Assembly: GCA_023053685.1 (NCBI GenBank)
Contig: JALIGW010000158.1
Coordinates: 186,001 to 250,000 of the forward strand
From: Diadophis punctatus similis
Taxonomy: Eukaryota > Chordata > Lepidosauria > Squamata > Dipsadidae
Length of the DNA stretch: 64,000 bases
Direction: 5' to 3'
The first letter of the stretch is position 1, and each line of letters opens with the position of its first letter. Below, piece after piece: positions 48,542 to 59,900 of this stretch. The notes beneath the pieces were generated by a model. The model was not told the origin of the DNA. It was given only the letters and a program-made list of their open reading frames with translations, and ran no database searches. Both the position numbers and the translations under genes were made by a program.

Positions 48542-49019
48542 TGTTAATGTATTAGCAGAGTATTCCTTGTGTTACCAAGGTTGTGCATACAGAAACGTTT
48601 AGATTGAGATCAGTTGTGAATAAGTACTCAGCCACACACAGATATACTAACTTGAATTAAAGTTTACTTTAAGAAATAGCATGTTCCTATAAACAGTCCA
48701 AAGTCATACACTTAATAGTCATAATGACAATCCAAGTATTATCCAGTACAAATACATTTCAGCTATAATACATAACTACAACACAGAGAGAAATGCAGAG
48801 CATACATACTCTAGGCCTTGCTCTAATGAGTAGCAGAGAGCACACACTCTGAGTAGCAGAGACCAAAGACAAACAGAGAGGGACTCCCATAGAAATAAGC
48901 TGTGAACTCTAGCTCCCTCTTGTGGCAGTCTGCAACACCTAAGCTAAACAGACTTATAGCTGTTAAAAGCTAGACATATATTGTTCTATCCAATATTAGT
49001 TATGGTCAGAGACCTAACA
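48542..49019 (-). repeat. 5' LTR of the copia element
   Basis: This 478-bp LTR is the same length as the one at 44063-44540 and shows no difference by eye. It should carry the element's promoter. The CTCF-like motif is at 48910-48928 and the TATA-like motif at 48953-48958. The LTR begins and ends with the short inverted repeat TGTTA/TAACA. Confidence 0.95.
48953..48958 (-). promoter_or_regulatory. Candidate TATA box of the 5' LTR
   Basis: In element orientation CTATAAGTC lies about 62-67 bases from the LTR start. A second AT-rich candidate, AATATATG, lies about 23 bases further upstream. Either could position transcription. The choice rests on motif resemblance alone, and no initiator or downstream element confirms it. 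Confidence 0.3.
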
Positions 49020-49024
49020 ATGTT
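49020..49024. repeat. Target-site duplication, right copy (ATGTT)
   Basis: ATGTT directly follows the outer end of the 5' LTR and matches 44058-44062. The sequence continues TTTTGGCTGTATTGAG, which is the rest of the monomer interrupted at 44062. Confidence 0.95.
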
Positions 49025-52000
49025 TTTTGGCTGTATTGAGTCCTAAGGCGAATGCTGTGTTAGACTTTGGGCTAGCTCTTCAGGGAAAGGTCGGAATCAA
49101 AAATCAAGCGAGAATTCGGCTTTCCAGCCTGTGGGGAACAGGAATATGTGTTTCTTTTTCATTTCTGAGGTGTTTGTCAAAAGTGATGTTTTTGGGCTGA
49201 ATTGAGAACTAAGGCGAATTCCGTGTTAGACATTGGGCTTTCTCTTCAGGGAAAGCTCGGAATCAAAAATCAAGCGAGAATTCGGCTTTCCAGCCTGTGG
49301 GGAACAGGAATATGTGTTTCATTTTCATTTCTGAGGTGTTTGTCAAAAGTCATGTTTTTTGGCTGTATTGAGTCCTAAGGCGAATGCTGTGTTAGACTTT
49401 GGGCTAGCTCTTCAGGGTAGGCTCGGAATCAAAATTCAAGCGAGAATTCGGCTTTCCAGCATGTGGGGAACAGGAATATGTGTTTCTTTTTCATTTCTGA
49501 GGTGTTTGTCAAAAGTGATGTTTTTGGACTGAATTGAATCCTAAGGCGAATGCTGTGTTAGACTTTCGGCTAGCTCTTCATGGTAGGCTCGGAATCGAAA
49601 ATCAAGCGAGAATTTGGCTTTCCAGCCCGTGGGGAACAGGAATATGTGTTTCATTTTCATTTCTGAGGTGTTTGTCAAAAGTCATGTTTTTTGGCTGTAT
49701 TGAGTCCTAAGGCGAATGCTGTGTTAGACTTTGGGCTAGCTCTTCAGGGTAGGCTCGGAATCAAAATTCAAGTGAGAATTTGGCTTTCCAGCCCGTGGGG
49801 AACAGGAATATGTGTTTCTTTTTCATTTCTGAGGTGTTTGTCAAAAGTGATGTTTTTGGGCTGAATTGAGAACTAAGGCGAATTCCGTGTTAGACATTGG
49901 GCTTTCTCTTCAGGGTAGGCTCAGAATCGAAAATCAAGCGAGAATTCGGCTTTCTAGCATGTGGGGAACAGGAATATGTGTTTCTATTTCATTTCTGAGG
50001 TGTTTGTCAAAAGTGATGTTTTTGGACAATTGAATCCTAAGGCGAATGCTGTGTTAGACTTTGGGCTAGCTCTTCAGGGTAGGCTCGGAATCGAAAATCA
50101 AGCGAGAATTTGGCTTTCCAGCACGTGGGGAACAGGAATATGTGTTTCTTTTTCATTTCTGAGGTGTTTGTCAAAAGTGATGTTTTTGGACTGAATTGAA
50201 TCCTAAGGCGAATGCTGTGTTAGACTTTGGGCTAGCTCTTCAGGGTAGGCTCGGAATCGAAAATAAAGCGAGAATTCAGCTTTCCAGCCTGTGGGGAACA
50301 GGAATATGTGTTTCATTTTCATTTCTGAGGTGTTTGTCAAAAGTGATGTTTTTGGGCTGAATTGAGAAATAAGGCGAATGCTGTGTTAGACCTTGGGCTA
50401 GCTCTTCAGGGTAGGCTCGGAATCAAAATTCAAGCGAGAATTCGGCTTTCCAGCCCGTGGGGAACAGGAATATGTGTTTCTTTTTCATTTCTGAGGTGTT
50501 TGTCAAAAGTGATATTTTTGGGCTGAATTGAATCCTAAGGCGAATGCTGTGTTAGACTTTCGGCTAGCTCTTCAGGGTAGGCTCGGAATCGAAAATCAAG
50601 CGAGAATTTGGCTTTCCAGCACGTGGGGAACAGGAATATGTCTTTCTTTTTCATTTCTGAGGTGTTTGTCAAAAGTGATGTTTTTGGGCTGAATTGAATC
50701 CTAAGGCGAATGCTGTGTTAGACCTTGGGCTAGCTCTTCAGGGAAAGGTCGGAATCAAAAATCAAGCGAGAATTCGGCTTTCCAGCCCGTTGGGAACAGG
50801 AATATGTGTTTCTTTTTCATTTCTGAGGTGTTTGTCAAAAGTGATGTTTTTGGGCTGAATTGAGAACTAAGGCGAATTCCGTGTTAGACATTGGGATTTC
50901 TCTTTCGGGAAAGCTCGGAATCAAAAATCAAACGAGAATTCGGCTTTCCAGCCTGTGGGGAACAGGAATATGTGTTTCATTTTCATTTCTGAGGTGTTTG
51001 TCAAAAGTGATGTTTTTGGACAATTGAATCCTAAGGCGAATGCTGTGTTAGACTTTGGGCTAGCTCTTCAGGGTAGGCTCGGAATCGAAAATCAAGCGAG
51101 AATTTGGCTTTCCAGCACGTGGGGAACAGGAATATGTGTTTCTTTTTCATTTCTGAGGTGTTTGTCAAAAGTCATGTTTTTGGACTGAATTGAATCCTAA
51201 GGCGAATGCTGTGTTAGACTTTCGGAGAGCTCTTCATGGTAGGCTCGGAATCGAAAATCAAGCGAGAATTTGGCTTTCCAGCCCGTGGGGAACAGGAATA
51301 TGTGTTTCATTTTCATTTCTGAGGTGTTTGTCAAAAGTCATGTTTTTTGGCTGTATTGAGTCCTAAGGCGAATGCTGTGTTAGACTTTGGGCTAGCTCTT
51401 CAGGGTAGGCTCGGAATCAAAATTCAAGCAAGAATTCGGCTTTCCAGCCCGTGGGGAACAGGAATATGTGTTTCTTTTTCATTTCTGAGGTGTTTGTCAA
51501 AAGTGATGTTTTTGGGCTGAATTGAATCCTAAGGCGAATGCTGTGTTAGACTTTGGGCTAGCTCTTCAGGGTAGGCTCGGAATCGAAAATCAAGTGAGAA
51601 TTCAGCTTTCTAGCATGTGGGGAACAGGAATATGTGTTTCTTTTTCATTTCTGAGGTGTTTGTCAAAAGTGATGTTTTTGGACAATTGAATCCTAAGGCA
51701 AATGCTGTGTTAGACTTTCGGCTAGCTCTTCAGGGTAGGCTCGGAATCGAAAATCAAGCGAGAATTTGGCTTTCCAGCACGTGGGGAACAGGAATATGTG
51801 TTTCTTTTTCATTTCTGAGGTGTTTGTCAAAAGTGATGTTTTTGGACTGAATTGAATCCTAAGGTGAATGCTGTGTTAGACTTTCGGCTAGCTCTTCAGG
51901 GTAGGCTCGGAATCGAAAATCAAGCGAGAATTTGGCTTTCCAGCCCGTGGGGAACAGGAATATGTGTTTCATTTTCATTTCTGAGGTGTTTGTCAAAAGT

Positions 52001-55000
52001 CATGTTTTTTGGCTGTATTGAGTCCTAAGGCGAATGCTGTGTTAGACTTTGGGCTAGCTCTTCAGGGTAGGCTCGGAATCAAAATTCAAGCGAGAATTCG
52101 GCTTTCCAGCACGTGGGGAACAGGAATATGTGTTTCTTTTTCATTTCTGAGGTGTTTGTCAAAAGTGATGTTTTTGGGCTGAATTGAGAACTAAGGCGAA
52201 TTCCGTGTTAGACATTGGGCTTTCTCTTCAGGGAAAGCTCGGAATCAAAAATCAAGCGAGAATTCGGCTTTCCAGCCTGTGGGGAACAGGAATATGTGTT
52301 TCATTTTCATTTCTGAGGTGTTTGTCAAAAGTCATGTTTTTTGGCTGTATTGAGTCCTAAGGCGAATGCTGTGTTAGACTTTGGGCTAGCTCTTCAGGGT
52401 AGGCTCGGAATCGAAAATCAAGCGAGAATTCGGCTTTCCAGCCTGTGGGGAACAGGAATATGTGTTTCATTTTCATTTCTGAGGTGTTTGTCAAAAGTCA
52501 TGTTTTTTGGCTGTATTGAGTCCTAAGGCGAATGCTGTGTTAGACTTTGGGCTAGCTCTTCAGGGAAAGGTCGGAATCAAAAATCAAGCGAGAATTCGGC
52601 TTTCCAGCCTGTGGGGAACAGGAATATGTGTTTCTTTTTCATTTCTGAGGTGTTTGTCAAAAGTGATGTTTTTGGGCTGAATTGAGAACTAAGGCGAATT
52701 CCGTGTTAGACATTGGGCTTTCTCTTCAGGGAAAGCTCGGAATCAAAAATCAAGCGAGAATTCGGCTTTCCAGCCTGTGGGGAACAGGAATATGTGTTTC
52801 ATTTTCATTTCTGAGGTGTTTGTCAAAAGTCATGTTTTTTGGCTGTATTGAGTCCTAAGGCGAATGCTGTGTTAGACTTTGGGCTAGCTCTTCAGGGTAG
52901 GCTCGGAATCAAAATTCAAGCGAGAATTCGGCTTTCCAGCATGTGGGGAACAGGAATATGTGTTTCTTTTTCATTTCTGAGGTGTTTGTCAAAAGTGATG
53001 TTTTTGGACTGAATTGAATCCTAAGGCGAATGCTGTGTTAGACTTTCGGCTAGCTCTTCATGGTAGGCTCGGAATCGAAAATCAAGCGAGAATTTGGCTT
53101 TCCAGCCCGTGGGGAACAGGAATATGTGTTTCATTTTCATTTCTGAGGTGTTTGTCAAAAGTCATGTTTTTTGGCTGTATTGAGTCCTAAGGCGAATGCT
53201 GTGTTAGACTTTGGGCTAGCTCTTCAGGGTAGGCTCGGAATCAAAATTCAAGTGAGAATTCAGCTTTCTAGCATGTGGGGAACAGGAATATGTGTTTCTT
53301 TTTCATTTCTGAGGTGTTTGTCAAAAGTGATGTTTTTGGGCTGAATTGAATCCTAAGGCGAATGCTGTGTTAGACTTTGGGCTAGCTCTTCAGGGTAGGC
53401 TCGGAATCGAAAATCAAGTGAGAATTCAGCTTTCTAGCATGTGGGGAACAGGAATATGTGTTTCTTTTTCATTTCTGAGGTGTTTGTCAAAAGTGATGTT
53501 TTTGGACAATTGAATCCTAAGGCGAATGCTGTGTTAGACTTTCGGCTAGCTCTTCAGGGTAGGCTCGGAATCGAAAATCAAGCGAGAATTTGGCTTTCCA
53601 GCACGTGGGGAACAGGAATATGTGTTTCTTTTTCATTTCTGAGGTGTTTGTCAAAAGTGATGTTTTTGGACTGAATTGAATCCTAAGGTGAATGCTGTGT
53701 TAGACTTTCGGCTAGCTCTTCAGGGTAGGCTCGGAATCGAAAATCAAGCGAGAATTTGGCTTTCCAGCCCGTGGGGAACAGGAATATGTGTTTCATTTTC
53801 ATTTCTGAGGTGTTTGTCAAAAGTCATGTTTTTTGGCTGTATTGAGTCCTAAGGCGAATGCTGTGTTAGACTTTGGGCTAGCTCTTCAGGGTAGGCTCGG
53901 AATCAAAATTCAAGCGAGAATTCGGCTTTCCAGCACGTGGGGAACAGGAATATGTGTTTCTTTTTCATTTCTGAGGTGTTTGTCAAAAGTGATGTTTTTG
54001 GGCTGAATTGAGAACTAAGGCGAATTCCGTGTTAGACATTGGGCTTTCTCTTCAGGGAAAGCTCGGAATCAAAAATCAAGCGAGAATTCGGCTTTCCAGC
54101 CTGTGGGGAACAGGAATATGTGTTTCATTTTCATTTCTGAGGTGTTTGTCAAAAGTCATGTTTTTTGGCTGTATTGAGTCCTAAGGCGAATGCTGTGTTA
54201 GACTTTGGGCTAGCTCTTCAGGGTAGGCTCGGAATCGAAAATCAAGCGAGAATTCGGCTTTCCAGCCTGTGGGGAACAGGAATATGTGTTTCATTTTCAT
54301 TTCTGAGGTGTTTGTCAAAAGTCATGTTTTTTGGCTGTATTGAGTCCTAAGGCGAATGCTGTGTTAGACTTTGGGCTAGCTCTTCAGGGAAAGGTCGGAA
54401 TCAAAAATCAAGCGAGAATTCGGCTTTCCAGCCTGTGGGGAACAGGAATATGTGTTTCTTTTTCATTTCTGAGGTGTTTGTCAAAAGTGATGTTTTTGGG
54501 CTGAATTGAGAACTAAGGCGAATTCCGTGTTAGACATTGGGCTTTCTCTTCAGGGAAAGCTCGGAATCAAAAATCAAGCGAGAATTCGGCTTTCCAGCCT
54601 GTGGGGAACAGGAATATGTGTTTCATTTTCATTTCTGAGGTGTTTGTCAAAAGTCATGTTTTTTGGCTGTATTGAGTCCTAAGGCGAATGCTGTGTTAGA
54701 CTTTGGGCTAGCTCTTCAGGGTAGGCTCGGAATCAAAATTCAAGCGAGAATTCGGCTTTCCAGCATGTGGGGAACAGGAATATGTGTTTCTTTTTCATTT
54801 CTGAGGTGTTTGTCAAAAGTGATGTTTTTGGACTGAATTGAATCCTAAGGCGAATGCTGTGTTAGACTTTCGGCTAGCTCTTCATGGTAGGCTCGGAATC
54901 GAAAATCAAGCGAGAATTTGGCTTTCCAGCCCGTGGGGAACAGGAATATGTGTTTCATTTTCATTTCTGAGGTGTTTGTCAAAAGTCATGTTTTTTGGCT

Positions 55001-55652
55001 GTATTGAGTCCTAAGGCGAATGCTGTGTTAGACTTTGGGCTAGCTCTTCAGGGTAGGCTCGGAATCAAAATTCAAGTGAGAATTTGGCTTTCCAGCCCGT
55101 GGGGAACAGGAATATGTGTTTCTTTTTCATTTCTGAGGTGTTTGTCAAAAGTGATGTTTTTGGGCTGAATGGAATCCTAAGGCGAATGCTTTGTTAGACT
55201 TTGGGCTAGCTCTTCAGGGTAGGCTCGGAATCGAAAATCAAGCGAGAATTCGGCTTTCTAGCATGTGGGGAACAGGAATATGTGTTTCTTTTTCATTTCT
55301 GAGGTGTTTGTCAAAAGTGATGTTTTTGGACAATTGAATCCTAAGGCGAATGCTGTGTTAGACTTTGGGCTAGCTCTTCAGGGTAGGCTCGGAATCGAAA
55401 ATCAAGCGAGAATTTGGCTTTCCAGCACGTGGGGAACAGGAATATGTGTTTCTTTTTCATTTCTGAGGTGTTTGTCAAAAGTGATGTTTTTGGACTGAAT
55501 TGAATCCTAAGGCGAATGCTGTGTTAGACTTTGGGCTAGCTCTTCAGGGTAGGCTCGGAATCGAAAATAAAGCGAGAATTCAGCTTTCCAGCCTGTGGGG
55601 AACAGGAATATGTGTTTCATTTTCATTTCTGAGGTGTTTGTCAAAAGTGATG

Positions 55653-56974
55653 TTTTTTGGGCTGAATTGAGAAATAAGGCGAATGCTGTGTTAGACCTTG
55701 GGCTAGCTCTTCAGGGTAGGCTCGGAATCAAAATTCAAGCGAGAATTCGGCTTTCCAGCCCGTGGGGAACAGGAATATGTGTTTCTTTTTTCATTTCTGA
55801 GGTGTTTGTCAAAAGTTATATTTTTGGGCTGAATTGAATCCTAAGGCGAATGCTGTGTTAGACTTTCGGCTAGCTCTTCAGGGTAGGCTCGGAATCGAAA
55901 ATCAAGCGAGAATTTGGCTTTCCAGCACGTGGGGGAACAGGAATATGTCTTTCTTTTTCATTTCTGAGGTGTTTGTCAAAAGTGATGTTTTTGGGCTGAA
56001 TTGAATCCTAAGGCGAATGCTGTGTTAGACCTTGGGCTAGCTCTTCAGGGAAAGGTCGGAATCAAAAATCAAGCGAGGAATTCGGCTTTCCAGCCCGTGG
56101 GGAACAGGAATATGTGTTTCTTTTTCATTTCTGAGGTGTTTCTCAAAAGTGATGTTTTTGGGCTGAATTGAGAACTAAGGCGAATTCCGTGTTAGACATT
56201 GGGATTTCTCTTTCGGGAAAGCTCGGAATCAAAAATCAAACGAGGAATTCGGCTTTCCAGCCTGTGGGGAACAGGAATATGTGTTTCATTTTCATTTCTG
56301 AGGTGTTTGTCAAAAGTCATGTTTTTTGGCTGTATTGAGTCCTAAGGCGAATGCTGTGTTAGACTTTGGGCTAGCTCTTCAGGGTAGGCTCGGAATCGAA
56401 AATCAAGCGAGAATTCGGCTTTCCAGCCTGTGGGGAACAGGAATATGTGTTTCATTTTCATTTCTGAGGTGTTTGTCAAAAGTCATGTTTTTTGGCTGTA
56501 TTGAGTCCTAAGGCGAATGCTGTGTTTAGACTTTGGGCTAGCTCTTCAGGGAAAGGTCGGAATCAAAAATCAAGCGAGAATTCGGCTTTCCAGCCTGTGG
56601 GGAACAGGAATATGTGTTTCTTTTTCATTTCTGAGGTGTTTGTCAAAAGTGATGTTTTTGGGCTGAATTGAGAACTAAGGCGAATTCTGTGTTAGACATT
56701 GGGCTTTCTCTTCAGGGAAAGCTCGGAATCAAAAATCAAGCGAGAATTCGGCTTTCCAGCCTGTGGGGAACAGGAATATGTGTTTCATTTTCATTTCTGA
56801 GGTGTTTGTCAAAAGTCATGTTTTTTGGCTGTATTGAGTCCTAAGGCGAATGCTGTGTTAGACTTTGGGCTAGCTCTTCAGGGTAGGCTCGGAATCAAAA
56901 TTCAAGCGAGAATTCGGCTTTCCAGCATGTGGGGAACAGGAATATGTGTTTCTTTTTCATTTCTGAGGTGTTTT
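55653..56974. other. Cluster of seven single-base insertions in the satellite
   Basis: Compared with all other monomers there is one extra base at each of seven places: T6 near 55653, T6 near 55786, G5 near 55931, GAGG near 56075, GAGG near 56243, GTTTAG near 56524 and GTTTTGTC near 56970. The count is confirmed by length: the markers at 55265 and 57428 are 2,163 bp apart, while 13 monomers with one short unit give 2,156. The stretch also has odd substitutions (GAATGGAATCC near 55168, AAAGTTATA near 55814, TTTCTCAAAAG near 56139). Confidence 0.85.
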
Positions 56975-59900
56975 GTCAAAAGTCATGTTTTTGGACTGAA
57001 TTGAATCCTAAGGCGAATGCTGTGTTAGACTTTCGGCTAGCTCTTCATGGTAGGCTCGGAATCGAAAATCAAGCGAGAATTTGGCTTTCCAGCCCGTGGG
57101 GAACAGGAATATGTGTTTCATTTTCATTTCTGAGGTGTTTGTCAAAAGTCATGTTTTTTGGCTGTATTGAGTCCTAAGGCGAATGCTGTGTTAGACTTTG
57201 GGCTAGCTCTTCAGGGTAGGCTCGGAATCAAAATTCAAGCGAGAATTCGGCTTTCCAGCCCGTGGGGAACAGGAATATGTGTTTCTTTTTCATTTCTGAG
57301 GTGTTTGTCAAAAGTGATGTTTTTGGGCTGAATTGAATCCTAAGGCGAATGCTGTGTTAGACTTTGGGCTAGCTCTTCAGGGTAGGCTCGGAATCGAAAA
57401 TCAAGTGAGAATTCGGCTTTCTAGCATGTGGGGAACAGGAATATGTGTTTCTTTTTCATTTCTGAGGTGTTTGTCAAAAGTGATGTTTTTGGACAATTGA
57501 ATCCTAAGACGAATGCTGTGTTAGACTTTCGGCTAGCTCTTCAGGGTAGGCTCGGAATCGAAAATCAAGCGAGAATTTGGCTTTCCAGCACGTGGGGAAC
57601 AGGAATATGTGTTTCTTTTTCATTTCTGAGGTGTTTGTCAAAAGTGATGTTTTTGGACTGAATTGAATCCTAAGGTGAATGCTGTGTTAGACTTTCGGCT
57701 AGCCCTTCAGGGTAGGCTCAGAATCGAAAATCAAGCGAGAATTTGGCTTTCCAGCCCATGGGGAACAGGAATATGTGTTTCATTTTCATTTCTGAGGTGG
57801 TTGTCAAAAGTCATGTTTTTGGGCTGAATTGAGAAATAAGGCGAATGCTGTGTTAGACCTTGGGCTAGCTCTTCATGGAAAGGTCGGAATCGAAAATCAA
57901 GCGAGAATTTGGCTTTCCAGCACGTGGGGAACAGGAATATGTGTTTCTTTTTCATTTCTGAGGTGTTTGTCAAAAGTCATGTTTTTGGACTGAATTGAAT
58001 CCTAAGGCGAATGCTGTGTTAGACTTTCGGAGAGCTCTTCATGGTAGGCTCGGAATCGAAAATCAAGCGAGAATTTGGCTTTCCAGCCCCTGGGGAACAG
58101 GAATATGTGTTTCATTTTCATTTCTGAGGTGTTTGTCAAAAGTCATGTTTTTTGGCTGTATTGAGTCCTAAGGCGAATGCTGTGTTAGACTTTGGGCTAG
58201 CTCTTCAGGGTAGGCTCGGAATCAAAATTCAAGCGAGAATTCGGCTTTCCAGCCCGTGGGGAACAGGAATATGTGTTTCTTTTTCATTTCTGAGGTGTTT
58301 GTCAAAAGTGATGTTTTTGGGCTGAATTGAATCCTAAGGCGAATGCTGTGTTAGACTTTGGGCTAGCTCTTCAGGGTAGGCTCGGAATCGAAAATCAAGC
58401 GAGAATTCGGCTTTCTAGCATGTGGGGAACAGGAATATGTGTTTCTTTTTCATTTCTGAGGTGTTTGTCAAAAGTGATGTTTTTGGACAATTGAATCCTA
58501 AGGCGAATGCTGTGTTAGACCTTGGGCTAGCTCTTCAGGGAAAGGTCGGAATCAAAAATCAAGCGAGAATTCGGCTTTCCAGCCCGTTGGGAACAGGAAT
58601 ATGTGTTTCTTTTTCATTTCTGAGGTGTTTGTCAAAAGTGATGTTTTTGGGCTGAATTGAGAACTAAGGCGAATTCCGTGTTAGACATTGGGATTTCTCT
58701 TTCGGGAAAGCTCGGAATCAAAAATCAAACGAGAATTCGGCTTTCCAGCCTGTGGGGAACAGGAATATGTGTTTCATTTTCATTTCTGAGGTGTTTGTCA
58801 AAAGTGATGTTTTTGGACATTGAATCCTAAGGCGAATGCTGTGTTAGACTTTCGGCTAGCTCTTCATGGTAGGCTCGGAATCGAAAATCAAGCGAGAATT
58901 TGGCTTTCCAGCCCGTGGGGAACAGGAATATGTGTTTCATTTTCATTTCTGAGGTGTTTGTCAAAAGTCATGTTTTTTGGCTGTATTGAGTCCTAAGGCG
59001 AATGCTGTGTTAGACTTTGGGCTAGCTCTTCAGGGTAGGCTCGGAATCAAAATTCAAGCGAGAATTCGGCTTTCCAGCCTGTGGGGAACAGGAATATGTG
59101 TTTCTTTTTCATTTCTGAGGTGTTTGTCAAAAGTGATGTTTTTGGGCTGAATTGAATCCTAAGGCGAATGCTGTGTTAGACTTTGGGCTAGCTCTTCAGG
59201 GTAGGCTCGGAATCGAAAATCAAGTGAGAATTCGGCTTTCTAGCATGTGGGGAACAGGAATATGTGTTTCTTTTTCATTTCTGAGGTGTTTGTCAAAAGT
59301 GATGTTTTTGGACAATTGAATCCTAAGGCGAATGCTGTGTTAGACTTTGGGCTAGCTCTTCAGGGTAGGCTCGGAATCAAAATTCAAGCGAGAATTCGGC
59401 TTTCCAGCATGTGGGGAACAGGAATATGTGTTTCTTTTTCATTTCTGAGGTGTTTGTCAAAAGTCATGTTTTTGGACTGAATTGAATCCTAAGGCGAATG
59501 CTGTGTTAGACTTTCGGCTAGCTCTTCATGGTAGGCTCGGAATCGAAAATCAAGCGAGAATTTGGCTTTCCAGCCCGTGGGGAACAGGAATATGTGTTTC
59601 ATTTTCATTTCTGAGGTGTTTGTCAAAAGTCATGTTTTTTGGCTGTATTGAGTCCTAAGGCGAATGCTGTGTTAGACTTTGGGCTAGCTCTTCAGGGTAG
59701 GCTCGGAATCAAAATTCAAGCGAGAATTCGGCTTTCCAGCCTGTGGGGAACAGGAATATGTGTTTCTTTTTCATTTCTGAGGTGTTTGTCAAAAGTGATG
59801 TTTTTGGGCTGAATTGAATCCTAAGGCGAATGCTGTGTTAGACTTTGGGCTAGCTCTTCAGGGTAGGCTCGGAATCGAAAATCAAGTGAGAATTCGGCTT

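Larger units (their letters stand above)
44063..49019 (-). mobile_element. Complete Ty1/copia-type LTR retrotransposon
   Basis: The 4,957-bp element on the minus strand has, in its own orientation, a 5' LTR (48542-49019), primer-binding site, leader, one Gag-Pol ORF (44574-48449), polypurine tract and 3' LTR (44063-44540). Termini are TGTTAG...TAACA, with TG/CA ends and a 5-bp inverted repeat. ATGTT is duplicated on both sides. Integrase precedes reverse transcriptase in the ORF, which is the order that defines Ty1/copia (Pseudoviridae) and separates it from Ty3/gypsy. There is no stop or frameshift in the coding region and the LTRs look identical by eye, so the copy is young and may be competent for movement; activity itself cannot be read from sequence. 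There is no envelope gene. Confidence 0.97.

Noticed and set aside
44063..49019. Endogenous retrovirus or Ty3/gypsy element
   Set aside because: Integrase precedes reverse transcriptase, there is one Gag-Pol frame, no envelope frame, and the primer site is the initiator-tRNA half type. All of this fits Ty1/copia.
57731..57973. Minus-strand open frames of 80 codons here and at 60874-61116
   Set aside because: Pure satellite sequence read on the other strand. The two are identical because they lie in the 3,143-bp duplication.
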